Below are positions 1 to 7,245 of a stretch of DNA of 64,000 nucleotides, piece after piece (within the stretch, counting starts at the first letter, position 1; each line of letters opens with the position of its first letter). The notes under the pieces were generated by a model. It searched no databases. It was not told the origin of the DNA and worked only from the letters and a program-made list of their open reading frames with translations. The position numbers and the translations under genes are program-made. The DNA comes from an uncultured Alistipes sp. (GTDB lineage: Bacteria; Bacteroidota; Bacteroidia; Bacteroidales; Rikenellaceae). The stretch lies in contig CALLRW010000039.1 of assembly GCA_938014215.1 (NCBI GenBank), forward strand, positions 71,276-135,275, written 5' to 3'.

Positions 1-525
1 TCGATGACGACCGCCACGCTCGTGCCGGTTTCGGGCCGCTACCGCATCACGGTCAATACCGCCAAGCAGATCATCGACGCGTGGGTGCTCGATGCCGAGG
101 GCAATCAGGCCACCCTCTCCGAGGAGGGGCACGGCGCCCTCTACTTCGCCGGATATGGGATCGGCTCGCCGTCGCTGGCCGACGAACCCGCCTGGAACGG
201 TTCGGGCAAGTTCTGCATCCCGGAGCACGAGCCCGGTATCTACGTGATGACGGCTCAGGCCGGCGAGTCGGGCAGCTCGGTTCCGGGCGTGCGCTTCAAG
301 ACCGACGGCTGGTACGGACAGTTCTACACGAGCCCGAACTGGGGCGGCGGTTTCGGCGCGATGACCCTTGCGGCCGGTTCCGAGGCCTACCTCGTCGTCA
401 CGGAGAACGGCACCAAACTTGAAATTCCGGAGGGGGTAACGCTCGAAGCCGGAGCAACTTACGTGCTGACGGTCGACTGCACGGCCGGAATTTCCAGCCC
501 GAAGGTGACTTTCGAAAAGAAATAA
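1..525 (+). CDS. C-terminal part of a probable SusE/SusF-like surface glycan-binding protein (5' end outside window)
   Basis: The reading frame is open from the first base, so the gene starts upstream and only about the last 174 residues are seen. What remains is beta-strand rich, with many Gly, Thr and aromatic residues (for example DGWYGQFYTSPNWGGG) and a closing strand pattern typical of immunoglobulin-like or carbohydrate-binding domains of Bacteroidetes surface lipoproteins. The SusE/SusF suggestion rests on this overall look and on the GH3 glycosidase gene directly downstream, which would fit a polysaccharide utilisation locus. No SusC or SusD is visible, so the assignment is an inference. 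Alternatives are another Ig-like adhesin or a BACON-type protein. Confidence 0.5.
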   Translation, partial: SMTTATLVPVSGRYRITVNTAKQIIDAWVLDAEGNQATLSEEGHGALYFAGYGIGSPSLADEPAWNGSGKFCIPEHEPGIYVMTAQAGESGSSVPGVRFKTDGWYGQFYTSPNWGGGFGAMTLAAGSEAYLVVTENGTKLEIPEGVTLEAGATYVLTVDCTAGISSPKVTFEKK

Positions 526-537
526 TTCGTAACTTTG

Positions 538-573
538 AACGGAGTATGCAGCCTGTGGGCGGCATACTCCGTT
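538..573 (+). terminator. Perfect 12-bp inverted repeat, possible terminator
   Basis: AACGGAGTATGC pairs perfectly with GCATACTCCGTT across a 12-base loop, 13 bases after the stop of the upstream gene. The run of T after the stem is weak (three T), so this may be a processing or attenuating hairpin rather than a strong terminator. Confidence 0.5.
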
Positions 574-627
574 TGGCATGCCCGCTTTGATCGCAAACAA
601 CGAAACATACTCTCAAACTTCAAACCA

Positions 628-2853
628 ATGAAACTCTCTCTGAAACTCTTCCCGGCCCTGCTCTTTCTGACGGGCTGCGGAGCGAACAACGGCGCCGCGA
701 CCAGCAACGTGGCACCCTATCTTGACCCCTCGCGCCCGATCGAGGAGCGGGTCGAGGATGCACTGCAGCGCATGACCCTCGAGGAGAAGGTCGCCGTGCT
801 CCATGCACAGTCGAAATTCTCGTCGGCGGGTGTCCCGCGTCTCGGTATCCCCGAACTCTGGTGCACGGACGGCCCGCACGGAATCCGTCCCGAGGTATTG
901 TGGGACGAATGGGACCAGGCCGGTTGGACCAATGACTCGTGTACGGCCTTTCCGGCACTGACCTGTCTGGCCGCCACGTGGAATCCCGCCATGTCGGCCC
1001 TCTACGGAAAGTCGATCGGCGAGGAGGCCCGCTACCGCGAGAAGGATGTGCTGCTGGGCCCCGGTGTGAACATCTACCGCACGCCGCTCAACGGCCGCAA
1101 CTTCGAATACATGGGCGAGGATCCCTACCTCTCGTCGCGTATGGTCGTGCCCTACGTCCAGGAGGTGCAGAAGAACGGTGTGGCGGCCTGCGTGAAGCAC
1201 TACGCGCTGAACAACCAGGAGACGCGTCGCGGCGACGTGAATGTCGTGGTCGACGACCGCGCCCTGCGCGAGATCTACCTGCCGGCCTTCGAGGCGGCCG
1301 TCAAGGAGGGCGGCGCCTGGTCGATCATGGGCGCCTACAACCAGTACCGCGGCCAGCACTGCTGCCACAACCAGTATCTGCTGAACGACATCCTGAAGGG
1401 TGAATGGGGCTTCGACGGCGCGGTCATTTCGGACTGGGGCGGTGTGCACGACACGAAGCAGGCCGCCGAGAACGGTCTCGACCTCGAGTTCGGATCGTGG
1501 ACCAACGGCCTGAACTGGGGTGCCAGCAATGCCTACGACAGCTACTACCTGGCCCGTCCCTATCTGGAGATGCTCAAGCGGGGCGAGGCCGACATGAAGA
1601 CGCTCGACGACAAGGTGCGCCGCGTGCTGCGGCTGATCTTCCGCACGGCCATGAACACGCAGAAGCCCTTTGGATCGCTCAATTCGCCGGAGCATGTGGC
1701 CGCCGCACGGCAGATTGCCGGCGAGGGCATGGTGCTGCTGAAGAACGACGGCGGAGTGCTGCCGCTCGATGCGTCGGCGGTGAAGCGGCTGCTCGTCGTG
1801 GGTGAGAATGCCGTGAAGATGATGACCGTGGGCGGCGGCTCGTCGTCGCTCAAGGTGCGTCACGAGTGTCTGCCGCTCGAGGGAATCCGTGCAGCCGTGG
1901 GCGACGGCTGCGAGGTGGTCTACGAGCGCGGTTATGTCGGCGACGTTACGGGCGATTACAACGGCGTCTCGTCGGGACAGGATCTCAAGGAGTCGCGCAG
2001 CGAGGAGCAGCTGATTGCCGATGCCGTCAAGGCGGCCCGGGAGGCCGATGCCGTGATCTTCGTCGGCGGTCTGAACAAGAGCGGCTATCAGGATTGCGAG
2101 GGGCTCGACCGTCAGCAGTACGGGCTTCCCTATGCACAGGATCGGGTGATCGAGGCGCTGGCCGAGGCCAATCCGCGGCTGGCGGTGGTGATCGTCTCGG
2201 GCAACGCCGTGGCCATGCCGTGGATCGACCGCGTTCCGGCGGTGGTCGAGGCGTGGTTTGCCGGTTCGGAGGCCGGAAATGCCCTGGCCGACGTTCTCTT
2301 CGGCAAGGTCAACCCCTCGGGCAAGCTGCCCTTTACGTTCCCCGTGCGGTTGGAGGACAATGCCGCCCATGCCATGGGTGAATTCCCGGGCGGCGATTCG
2401 GTCCGCTACAACGAGAGCATCTTCGTCGGATACCGCTGGCACGATACGAAGCAGATCCGGCCGCTCTTTGCCTTCGGTCACGGTCTGAGCTACACGACCT
2501 TCGAGATCTCCAACGTGAAGGCCGACCGGGAGTCGCTCAACGCGAAGGGTACGCTGCATGTGACGGCCGATGTCCGCAACACGGGCGATCGGGCCGGTGC
2601 CGAGGTCGTACAGCTCTATATCGGTGACGAGGAGTCGTCGCTGCCGCGTCCGGTGAAGGAGCTCAAGGGCTTCGAGAAGGTGACGTTGAATCCGGGCGAG
2701 ACGCGCCAGGTGACCTTCACCGTAGGGCCCGAGGCTCTTCGCTACTACGACGATACGAAGGGTGAGTGGGTACTCGAACCGGGACGCTTCACAGCCTTCG
2801 TAGGAGCCGCTTCGGACGATATCCGCGGAAGCGTCGACTTTACGCTGGAGTAG
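628..2853 (+). CDS. Glycoside hydrolase family 3 beta-glucosidase-like lipoprotein
   Basis: A 741-residue GH3 enzyme that would cleave non-reducing-end beta-linked sugars from oligosaccharides. The ATG at 628 is chosen because it starts a lipoprotein signal (MKLSLKLFPALLFLTGC), whereas the frame is open further upstream without a signal; lipidation would anchor the enzyme in the envelope. The N-terminal barrel has the GH3 signature around GAVISDWGG, with Asp269 as the expected nucleophile. The second alpha/beta domain includes GEGMVLLKNDGGVLPL, and a fibronectin-III-like domain closes the protein (NTGDRAGAEVVQLYIGD). Full length for the family with a C-terminal FnIII domain. It follows a probable surface binding-protein gene. 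The substrate (glucoside or xyloside) cannot be told from sequence alone. Confidence 0.93.
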   Translation: MKLSLKLFPALLFLTGCGANNGAATSNVAPYLDPSRPIEERVEDALQRMTLEEKVAVLHAQSKFSSAGVPRLGIPELWCTDGPHGIRPEVLWDEWDQAGWTNDSCTAFPALTCLAATWNPAMSALYGKSIGEEARYREKDVLLGPGVNIYRTPLNGRNFEYMGEDPYLSSRMVVPYVQEVQKNGVAACVKHYALNNQETRRGDVNVVVDDRALREIYLPAFEAAVKEGGAWSIMGAYNQYRGQHCCHNQYLLNDILKGEWGFDGAVISDWGGVHDTKQAAENGLDLEFGSWTNGLNWGASNAYDSYYLARPYLEMLKRGEADMKTLDDKVRRVLRLIFRTAMNTQKPFGSLNSPEHVAAARQIAGEGMVLLKNDGGVLPLDASAVKRLLVVGENAVKMMTVGGGSSSLKVRHECLPLEGIRAAVGDGCEVVYERGYVGDVTGDYNGVSSGQDLKESRSEEQLIADAVKAAREADAVIFVGGLNKSGYQDCEGLDRQQYGLPYAQDRVIEALAEANPRLAVVIVSGNAVAMPWIDRVPAVVEAWFAGSEAGNALADVLFGKVNPSGKLPFTFPVRLEDNAAHAMGEFPGGDSVRYNESIFVGYRWHDTKQIRPLFAFGHGLSYTTFEISNVKADRESLNAKGTLHVTADVRNTGDRAGAEVVQLYIGDEESSLPRPVKELKGFEKVTLNPGETRQVTFTVGPEALRYYDDTKGEWVLEPGRFTAFVGAASDDIRGSVDFTLE

Positions 2854-2889
2854 GCTGCGAGCCGGTTCCTGCCGGCTGAGGAATTCTTG

Positions 2890-2928
2890 AAAACGCCCGT
2901 CTGACCATTGTGTCAGACGGGCGTTTTT
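2890..2928 (+). terminator. Rho-independent terminator after GH3 gene
   Basis: A strong stem built from CGCCCGTCTGA and TCAGACGGGCG, preceded by four A and followed by five T, lies 37 bases after the GH3 stop codon. Confidence 0.9.
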
Positions 2929-2944
2929 CGGTTTGACGTTCTGG

Positions 2945-3257
2945 CAGCTTGCAGGTCTCGGCTCTTAGCCGGGTTGTGCGTGGGTATGAGGAACGGAAAC
3001 CTGATGGAGCCTCCGCAGCTTGCGAAGCCCGGCTCTTAGCCGGGTCGTGCGCAGTTATGAGGGTCGGAAACCTGATGGAGCCTCCGCAGCTTGTGAGCCC
3101 CGGCTTTTGCCGGGTCGTATGCGGTTATGAGGGTCGGAAACCTGTTGGAGCCTCCGCAGCTTACGAAGCCCGGCTTTTAGCCGGGTCGTGCGCGGTTATG
3201 AGGGTCGGAAACGGGTCGGAACTACCGCAGCTTGCAGAGCCCGGCTCTTAGCCGGGT
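2945..3257 (+). repeat. Tandem array of 71-bp repeats, five copies, each with a small hairpin
   Basis: Units begin with CAGCTTGC at about 2945, 3016, 3087, 3157 and 3228, a spacing of 70-71 bases. Each unit carries the inverted repeat CCCGGC-TCTTA-GCCGGG or a close variant. The shared body reads GAAACCTGATGGAGCCTCCG. The period is not a multiple of three and no convincing gene spans it. Function unknown; the hairpins resemble REP-like intergenic elements. Confidence 0.85.
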
Positions 3258-3280
3258 ACCTTTTGGTGTCAAAAGGTACC
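3255..3280. repeat. Perfect inverted repeat between repeat blocks
   Basis: GGTACCTTTTG and CAAAAGGTACC form a perfect 11-bp stem with a 4-base loop. It directly abuts the last 71-bp repeat. The following stretch to about 3518 shows no gene or further repeat that I could identify. Confidence 0.7.
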
Positions 3281-3518
3281 ACCAAAACCATCCGCAAGTC
3301 GCCTCCTGCGGGAACTGTCGGCCAACCGAGCTGAGCGGGTGCAGTAAGATCAAGCCTATACAGCCTCCCGCTCCGGGCGCTCGGTCGACCGGCAGTTCTG
3401 ATTCCGCTTTCGGCGAAATTGCGGAAACTTTTATTTTCTCTCAAGAGGTATCCGGGTTCAAGGACTTTAGAATCCCGATTGTGTGCGGAAAAGGTTCATC
3501 ATCAGCCGAAGGCTCCCG

Positions 3519-3610
3519 CAACTTGCAAAGCCCGGCTTTTAGCCGGGTTGTGAGGGACGGAAACCTGATGGAGCCTCCGCAGCTTGCGAAGCCCGGCTCT
3601 TAGCCGGGTT
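3519..3610 (+). repeat. Two further copies of the 71-bp repeat, ending at the cdaA stop codon
   Basis: Copies begin near 3519 and 3580. The spacing is 61 because about ten bases of the unit are missing. Both contain the GCCCGGCT...AGCCGGGT hairpin. The last copy runs into the stop codon of the minus-strand cdaA gene, so its hairpin would be at the 3' end of the cdaA transcript. Confidence 0.8.
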
Positions 3611-4412
3611 ATTCGGCGACTTCGTTGTTTTTGGAACGCTTGCGGGAGTTGATGGTCAGATAGCGCTGAAGGGTCTGCTGCAAACGGGTCGGGTCGAGAT
3701 GCTGCCGGATCTCGCCGGCCTGGGCGATGGAGATCTCGCCGGTCTCCTCGGAGACGACGATGATGATGGCATCCGAAATTTCGCTCATGCCGATGGCCGC
3801 ACGGTGCCGCGTGCCGAACTCCTTGGGCACGTCGCTCTGCGTGACCGGAAGGATGCATTTGGCTGCCACGATGCGGTCGCCCTCGATCAGTACGGCGCCG
3901 TCGTGAAGCGGGGCATTCTTGAAGAAGATGTTTTTCAGCAGCGGGGTCGAGACCTTGGCGTCGAGGGCGATACCCCCCTCGGCGATCAGACGCAGATCGC
4001 TCTGCTGCCCGATGACGATCAGGGCGCCGGTTTTGGTTTCGGCCATCTCGCGGCAGGCCGTGACGATCGGCGCGATGTTCGTCTGGACGGGATCCTCGCC
4101 CGAGGAGAAGATGCGGGTGATGAAGTTGAAGTGCTTCTGCCGCATGCCGATCATCTGCAGGAACCGCCTCAGTTCGGGCTGGAAGACGATGATCAGGGCG
4201 ATGGCGCCCACGGAGATCAACTGTCCGAGGATGGTCGAGAGGAGCTCCATGTTGAGCGTGCGCACAACCACCCAGAGCAGGTAGACGGCGATGATTCCCG
4301 AGAGGATATAGGGGGCGTTGGTGCCTTTGGTCATGCGGTAGATCCAGTACATGATCATGGCCACCAGGACGATGTCAATCAGGTCGACGAATGTGAACGG
4401 AACGAATCCCAT
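3609..4412 (-). CDS. cdaA: Diadenylate cyclase CdaA (c-di-AMP synthase)
   Basis: A 267-residue membrane-bound enzyme that makes cyclic di-AMP from two ATP. Three hydrophobic segments occupy roughly the first 90 residues. The DisA_N catalytic domain follows, with the DGA motif (NAPLHDGAVLI, Asp171) and the GTRHRAA motif near residue 200, both intact. Length is normal for CdaA/DacA. A Skp-like lipoprotein gene lies upstream on the same strand but a terminator separates them, so cdaA probably has its own promoter (TACATTTG at 4457-4450 read on the minus strand). In many Bacteroidetes folP neighbours this gene; here folP is 16 kb away, next to a YbbR-like gene. Confidence 0.95.
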   Translation of the reverse strand: MGFVPFTFVDLIDIVLVAMIMYWIYRMTKGTNAPYILSGIIAVYLLWVVVRTLNMELLSTILGQLISVGAIALIIVFQPELRRFLQMIGMRQKHFNFITRIFSSGEDPVQTNIAPIVTACREMAETKTGALIVIGQQSDLRLIAEGGIALDAKVSTPLLKNIFFKNAPLHDGAVLIEGDRIVAAKCILPVTQSDVPKEFGTRHRAAIGMSEISDAIIIVVSEETGEISIAQAGEIRQHLDPTRLQQTLQRYLTINSRKRSKNNEVAE

Positions 4413-4449
4413 CGCGCGGAAAATTTAAACAGGTTCGGTAATAACAGCG

Positions 4450-4457
4450 CAAATGTA
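4450..4457 (-). promoter_or_regulatory. Candidate -7 box for cdaA
   Basis: Read on the minus strand this is TACATTTG, matching the Bacteroidetes TAnnTTTG box, 38 bases before the cdaA start. No clear TTTG box is seen at the expected distance, so support is partial. Confidence 0.4.
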
Positions 4458-4459
4458 GG

Positions 4460-4500
4460 AAAAAAAAACGACTTCCGCCGTTGGGGGAAGTCGGTTTTTT
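4460..4500 (-). terminator. Terminator between the Skp-like gene and cdaA
   Basis: CGACTTCC and GGAAGTCG form the stem. It is flanked by A runs on one side and T runs on the other, so it can work on either strand; on the minus strand it follows the Skp-like gene by 18 bases. Confidence 0.8.
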
Positions 4501-4517
4501 GTGCTTCGCGGACGAAG

Positions 4518-5105
4518 TTACTTCTTGTCGTTCTTTTTGTCGGCGGCGTAGAGCTCGTTGACCTTGGCCAGCACGGCCGGGGTGATATTGAGCGTCGTAT
4601 CGGCATCGATCAGCGCCGAGGCGTTGATGATGAGTTTGTATTTGCCGTCGGCGTTGATTTCGCGCACGGCGCGCTGGAGCAGATCCTGGGCGCGGTTCGT
4701 GAAGACGTAGTTCTCTTCATCGAGGGCCTGGGCCTCCTTCTGGGCGTTGGTCTGGTAGGAGGCGACGCGTTTCTGGATGCTCTCCTGCTGGGCCTGGGCG
4801 TCGCGCGAGGTGATCAGACCCTTTTCGAACTTCTCCTGCAGCTGAGCGGCTTCGGCCTGGAGGCTCTGTTCGCGCTGGGCCCAGCTTTTCTGAGCCTTCT
4901 GGGTCTTCTCCTGAAGGGCTACGCCTTCGCTCTGATAGAGGTCGCACTGGGCGAGGACGGCTTCCACCTGTACGTAGGCGATGTCACTCGAGACGACCTG
5001 CTGCGCTACCGTTTCGATTGCGGTCTCGGTCTGCTCCGCGGTTTTCGTGCCGCAGGCCGTCAGAACGAGGGCCGCAGCCAATGCCGGAAATAGCGTTTTT
5101 TTCAT
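4518..5105 (-). CDS. OmpH/Skp-like periplasmic chaperone, predicted lipoprotein
   Basis: A 195-residue protein with a lipoprotein signal (MKKTLFPALAAALVLTAC), then a long Gln/Ala/Glu-rich segment (about residues 60-140) expected to be coiled coil, and a C-terminal strand-helix part (INADGKYKLIINASALIDAD). This matches OmpH/Skp family chaperones that escort outer-membrane proteins through the periplasm. Unlike classical Skp, which is soluble, this copy appears lipid-anchored, as is common in Bacteroidetes paralogues. It is monocistronic by the downstream terminator, and a TACCTTTG box lies upstream on the minus strand. Confidence 0.85.
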   Translation of the reverse strand: MKKTLFPALAAALVLTACGTKTAEQTETAIETVAQQVVSSDIAYVQVEAVLAQCDLYQSEGVALQEKTQKAQKSWAQREQSLQAEAAQLQEKFEKGLITSRDAQAQQESIQKRVASYQTNAQKEAQALDEENYVFTNRAQDLLQRAVREINADGKYKLIINASALIDADTTLNITPAVLAKVNELYAADKKNDKK

Positions 5106-5147
5106 ATTGATTCGTAGAGTTTGGTTAAATATTCAGTATCGGAGTCA

Positions 5148-5155
5148 CAAAGGTA
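5148..5155 (-). promoter_or_regulatory. Candidate -7 box for the Skp-like gene
   Basis: On the minus strand this reads TACCTTTG, a full match to TAnnTTTG, 43 bases before the start codon. Confidence 0.5.
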
Positions 5156-5315
5156 AAAAAAAATCTTTATTTTTGCTTTCCGGATGATAATTTTATCGCA
5201 CCTCACGGCGGAGAATTTCCGACTGTTGCGACGATCCGGCGGGCGGGTGTGCTCCGGACCGGATTCCGGAGCGGACGGGTGCCGCACTGCGGGGTCGGGA
5301 ACGGCTTTCCGCCGG

Positions 5316-5460
5316 GAGCGGACCGGGGGCCGGGAGTGGATCGGGAGTAGACCGAGAGCGGACCGGGGGGCCGAAGCGGATCGGGAGCGGACCGGAGGGC
5401 CGGGAGTGGATCGGAAGTAGACCGAGAGCGGACCGGGGGCCGGGAGTGGATCGGAAGCGG
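5316..5460 (+). repeat. Degenerate GC-rich tandem repeat, about 70-bp higher-order unit
   Basis: Variants of an 10-11 bp word such as GGGAGTGGATC, GGGAGTAGACC and GAGAGCGGACC are strung together. GAGCGGACCGG recurs at about 5316, 5356, 5385 and 5426, giving a higher-order period near 70 (5316 to 5385, 5356 to 5426). It fills the gap before ruvA. No gene was recognised in 5156-5531. Confidence 0.75.
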
Positions 5461-5531
5461 ACCGGGAGTGGCTGCACGGTGAGGCGCGGCCCGTGGCGGC
5501 GAGCGGACCGAAAGAACAAAAAGGAACCATC

Positions 5532-6119
5532 ATGTACGAATATATCAAGGGCAGCGTGGCCGAGGTAGCCCCGACCTACGCGGTGATCGAAGCCGGAGGC
5601 GTGGGCTACTACCTGCATATCTCGCTCGAGACCTTTTCGGCCATCGAGCATGCCACCGAAACCAAACTCTTCGTGCACTACGTCGTGCGCGAGGATGCGC
5701 AGCTGCTTTACGGCTTCTCGACGAAGGTCGAGCGCGAGCTGTTCCGGCTGCTGATCAGCGTCTCGGGCGTGGGCGGCAATACGGCGCGGATGATCCTCTC
5801 GACCTATTCGCCGCGCGAACTGCAGGGGATCATCTCGTCGGGCAATGCCGTGCTGCTGAAAAATGTCAAGGGTCTCGGGCTGAAGACCGCCCAGAAGATC
5901 ATCGTCGACCTGAGCGGCAAGCTGATGACACTCGGGGTGGACGCCGGCGGCAGCCAGCCGGCGGGTCCCGACGGTGGGGTGGTCGACGAGGCGCTCGAGG
6001 CACTGGTCATGCTGGGATTTGCCCGCACGGCGGCCGAAAAGGTCGTACGGGCGGTGGTGCGCGAGGCGCCTTCGGCTCCGGTCGAGGAGGTGGTGCGCAT
6101 GGCGCTCAAGCGGCTTTGA
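5532..6119 (+). CDS. ruvA: Holliday junction DNA helicase subunit RuvA
   Basis: A 195-residue RuvA, which binds four-way junctions and loads the RuvB motor for branch migration. The ATG at 5532 is used because MYEYIKGSVAEV is the usual RuvA beginning; a longer frame upstream enters the repeat array. Domain I is the OB fold (about 1-64), domain II holds helix-hairpin-helix motifs (VSGVGGNTARMIL and VKGLGLKTAQKIIVDL), and domain III (about 150-195, DEALEALVMLGF) is the RuvB-contacting part. ruvB and ruvC are not in the window. The start lies just after the GC-rich repeat array. Confidence 0.97.
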   Translation: MYEYIKGSVAEVAPTYAVIEAGGVGYYLHISLETFSAIEHATETKLFVHYVVREDAQLLYGFSTKVERELFRLLISVSGVGGNTARMILSTYSPRELQGIISSGNAVLLKNVKGLGLKTAQKIIVDLSGKLMTLGVDAGGSQPAGPDGGVVDEALEALVMLGFARTAAEKVVRAVVREAPSAPVEEVVRMALKRL

Positions 6120-6282
6120 CGCTTTTCCCGCGGGCGGAACCGATGCGATTCGCGTTGCTGCTGAAATTTTATCGGGGAGCAAAAAGCCCGTTTCCTGCAG
6201 CGTGACGGCCTTTTGCCGCTCGGAACCGGCAACTGGAACCCCAAAGAATCGTGTTTCCGCTTTTTTGGCAAGGGATTTGTTT

Positions 6283-6290
6283 TATCTTTG
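6283..6290 (+). promoter_or_regulatory. Candidate -7 box for the 50-residue membrane protein gene
   Basis: TATCTTTG matches TAnnTTTG and lies 33 bases before the start codon at 6324. A TTTG at 6264-6267 is only 15 bases upstream, shorter than the usual 19-21. Confidence 0.5.
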
Positions 6291-6323
6291 CAAAGTCAAG
6301 TTTACCAACCAAAGATGTAACCT

Positions 6324-6476
6324 ATGGAAGAGTTCCCTACCGGATTCCTGTACATTCTGCTCGGTGTCATCGTCGGAGCCGTCATCCTGGTTCTTATGAC
6401 ATACGTCTGGAAGCAATACAAATTGAACCGTTTGCAGAACCCGCACAAGGATTACTCCTACCACAAACACGAGTAG
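6324..6476 (+). CDS. Small single-pass membrane protein (50 residues), function unknown
   Basis: A 50-codon gene too short for usual length cut-offs. The product is MEEFPTGFLYILLG..., with one hydrophobic segment at about residues 8-27 (ILLGVIVGAVILVLMTYVW), followed by a basic then His/Tyr-containing tail (KDYSYHKHE). It has its own gene signals: a TATCTTTG box 33 bases upstream and a strong terminator 46 bases after the stop. This single-gene unit between ruvA and a lipoprotein gene supports real expression. The topology (short outside N-terminus, basic cytoplasmic side) is inferred. It is not recognised as any named family. Confidence 0.75.
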   Translation: MEEFPTGFLYILLGVIVGAVILVLMTYVWKQYKLNRLQNPHKDYSYHKHE

Positions 6477-6521
6477 TCCGACCGAACCCCCGCTCTCCAG
6501 GAAGTTTTTCCCCGTTTTTTA

Positions 6522-6551
6522 ATCGCCCCGGATGCTACGGGGCGATTTTTT
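6522..6551 (+). terminator. Terminator after the 50-residue membrane protein gene
   Basis: ATCGCCCCG pairs perfectly with CGGGGCGAT across a 7-base loop and is followed by a T run. Confidence 0.9.
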
Positions 6552-6584
6552 GCGTTTATAGTGCGGATATCGGATTGTTTTTTG

Positions 6585-6592
6585 TACATTTG
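6585..6592 (+). promoter_or_regulatory. Candidate -7 box for the FKBP-like lipoprotein pair
   Basis: TACATTTG matches TAnnTTTG and lies nine bases before the ATG at 6602, so the leader would be very short. It is 33 bases beyond the preceding terminator. Confidence 0.5.
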
Positions 6593-6601
6593 CACGATTA
6601 T

Positions 6602-7207
6602 ATGCCGATGAAACAACTGCTCGTCATACTGCTATTCGCCCTTCCGGTGGTGCTGGGCGGCTGCTCGCAGGAGGAGGACACGCTCTCCGACCAGCGTACG
6701 AAGCTCGTCTCCTATCTCGAGCGCACCCATTCCCCCGCGCTGGTGATCGATACGTCGCTCGAGGAGGGGAGCCAGCTGCCCTACTATACGGTCTCGGGCA
6801 GCACAGTCTACCGCTACATCAAGAACGCCTACGACCCCGATCGGGAGAACAAACCCGAAGTGGGGGCGAACTCCACCGTCACGATCACCTTCCGGGTCTA
6901 CGTCTTCGAATATACGAACATCACCGATTCGACCTTCCCCTTCTGGTCGAACGACCCGCTGCTGATGAGCGCCTACGAGAATCTGGGGCTGACGATCGGT
7001 CAGGGAGGCTGGTCGTTCCAGCCGATGCGCGTGGAGATGCGCGGCGACATACTAAAGGGGCTTCGCCATGCGTTATTGGGTTGTCGCCAGGGCGACGAGG
7101 TCGAGGCCTACATGACCTTCAACATGGCCTACGGCGATACCTATTTCAGCACCATCCCGCGCGAGAGTCCCGTGGCCTGGTTCTTCACGGTGGATGCCGT
7201 CGAATAA
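6602..7207 (+). CDS. FKBP-like peptidyl-prolyl isomerase lipoprotein (putative)
   Basis: A 201-residue protein with a lipoprotein signal (MKQLLVILLFALPVVLGGC, from the second ATG at 6608; the first ATG at 6602 adds only Met-Pro). The C-terminal half has an FKBP-type layout: a strand (VTITFRVYVFEY), a helix and turn around DILKGLRHALLGCRQGDEVEAYM, then NMAYGDTYFSTIPRESPVAWFFTVDAVE, resembling the AYG...IPP..L.F..EL ending of FKBPs. That would place a proline isomerase or chaperone fold in the periplasm. Catalytic activity is uncertain because the usual aromatic pocket residues could not all be identified. It is followed after 11-38 bases by a second lipoprotein of similar design, probably in one operon. 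Confidence 0.65.
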   Translation: MPMKQLLVILLFALPVVLGGCSQEEDTLSDQRTKLVSYLERTHSPALVIDTSLEEGSQLPYYTVSGSTVYRYIKNAYDPDRENKPEVGANSTVTITFRVYVFEYTNITDSTFPFWSNDPLLMSAYENLGLTIGQGGWSFQPMRVEMRGDILKGLRHALLGCRQGDEVEAYMTFNMAYGDTYFSTIPRESPVAWFFTVDAVE

Positions 7208-7245
7208 TGAATTGATTGATGGAGAAAAGAATCGCAACACAAAAT

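Noticed and set aside
1..525. Starting the first gene at its first ATG (base 4)
   Set aside because: The frame is open to base 1, there is no signal peptide, and the protein starts in mid-domain, so the true start is outside the window.
2949..3251. A 100-codon open frame along the 71-bp repeats
   Set aside because: The period is not a multiple of three, so successive repeats are read in different frames; no start signals are seen.
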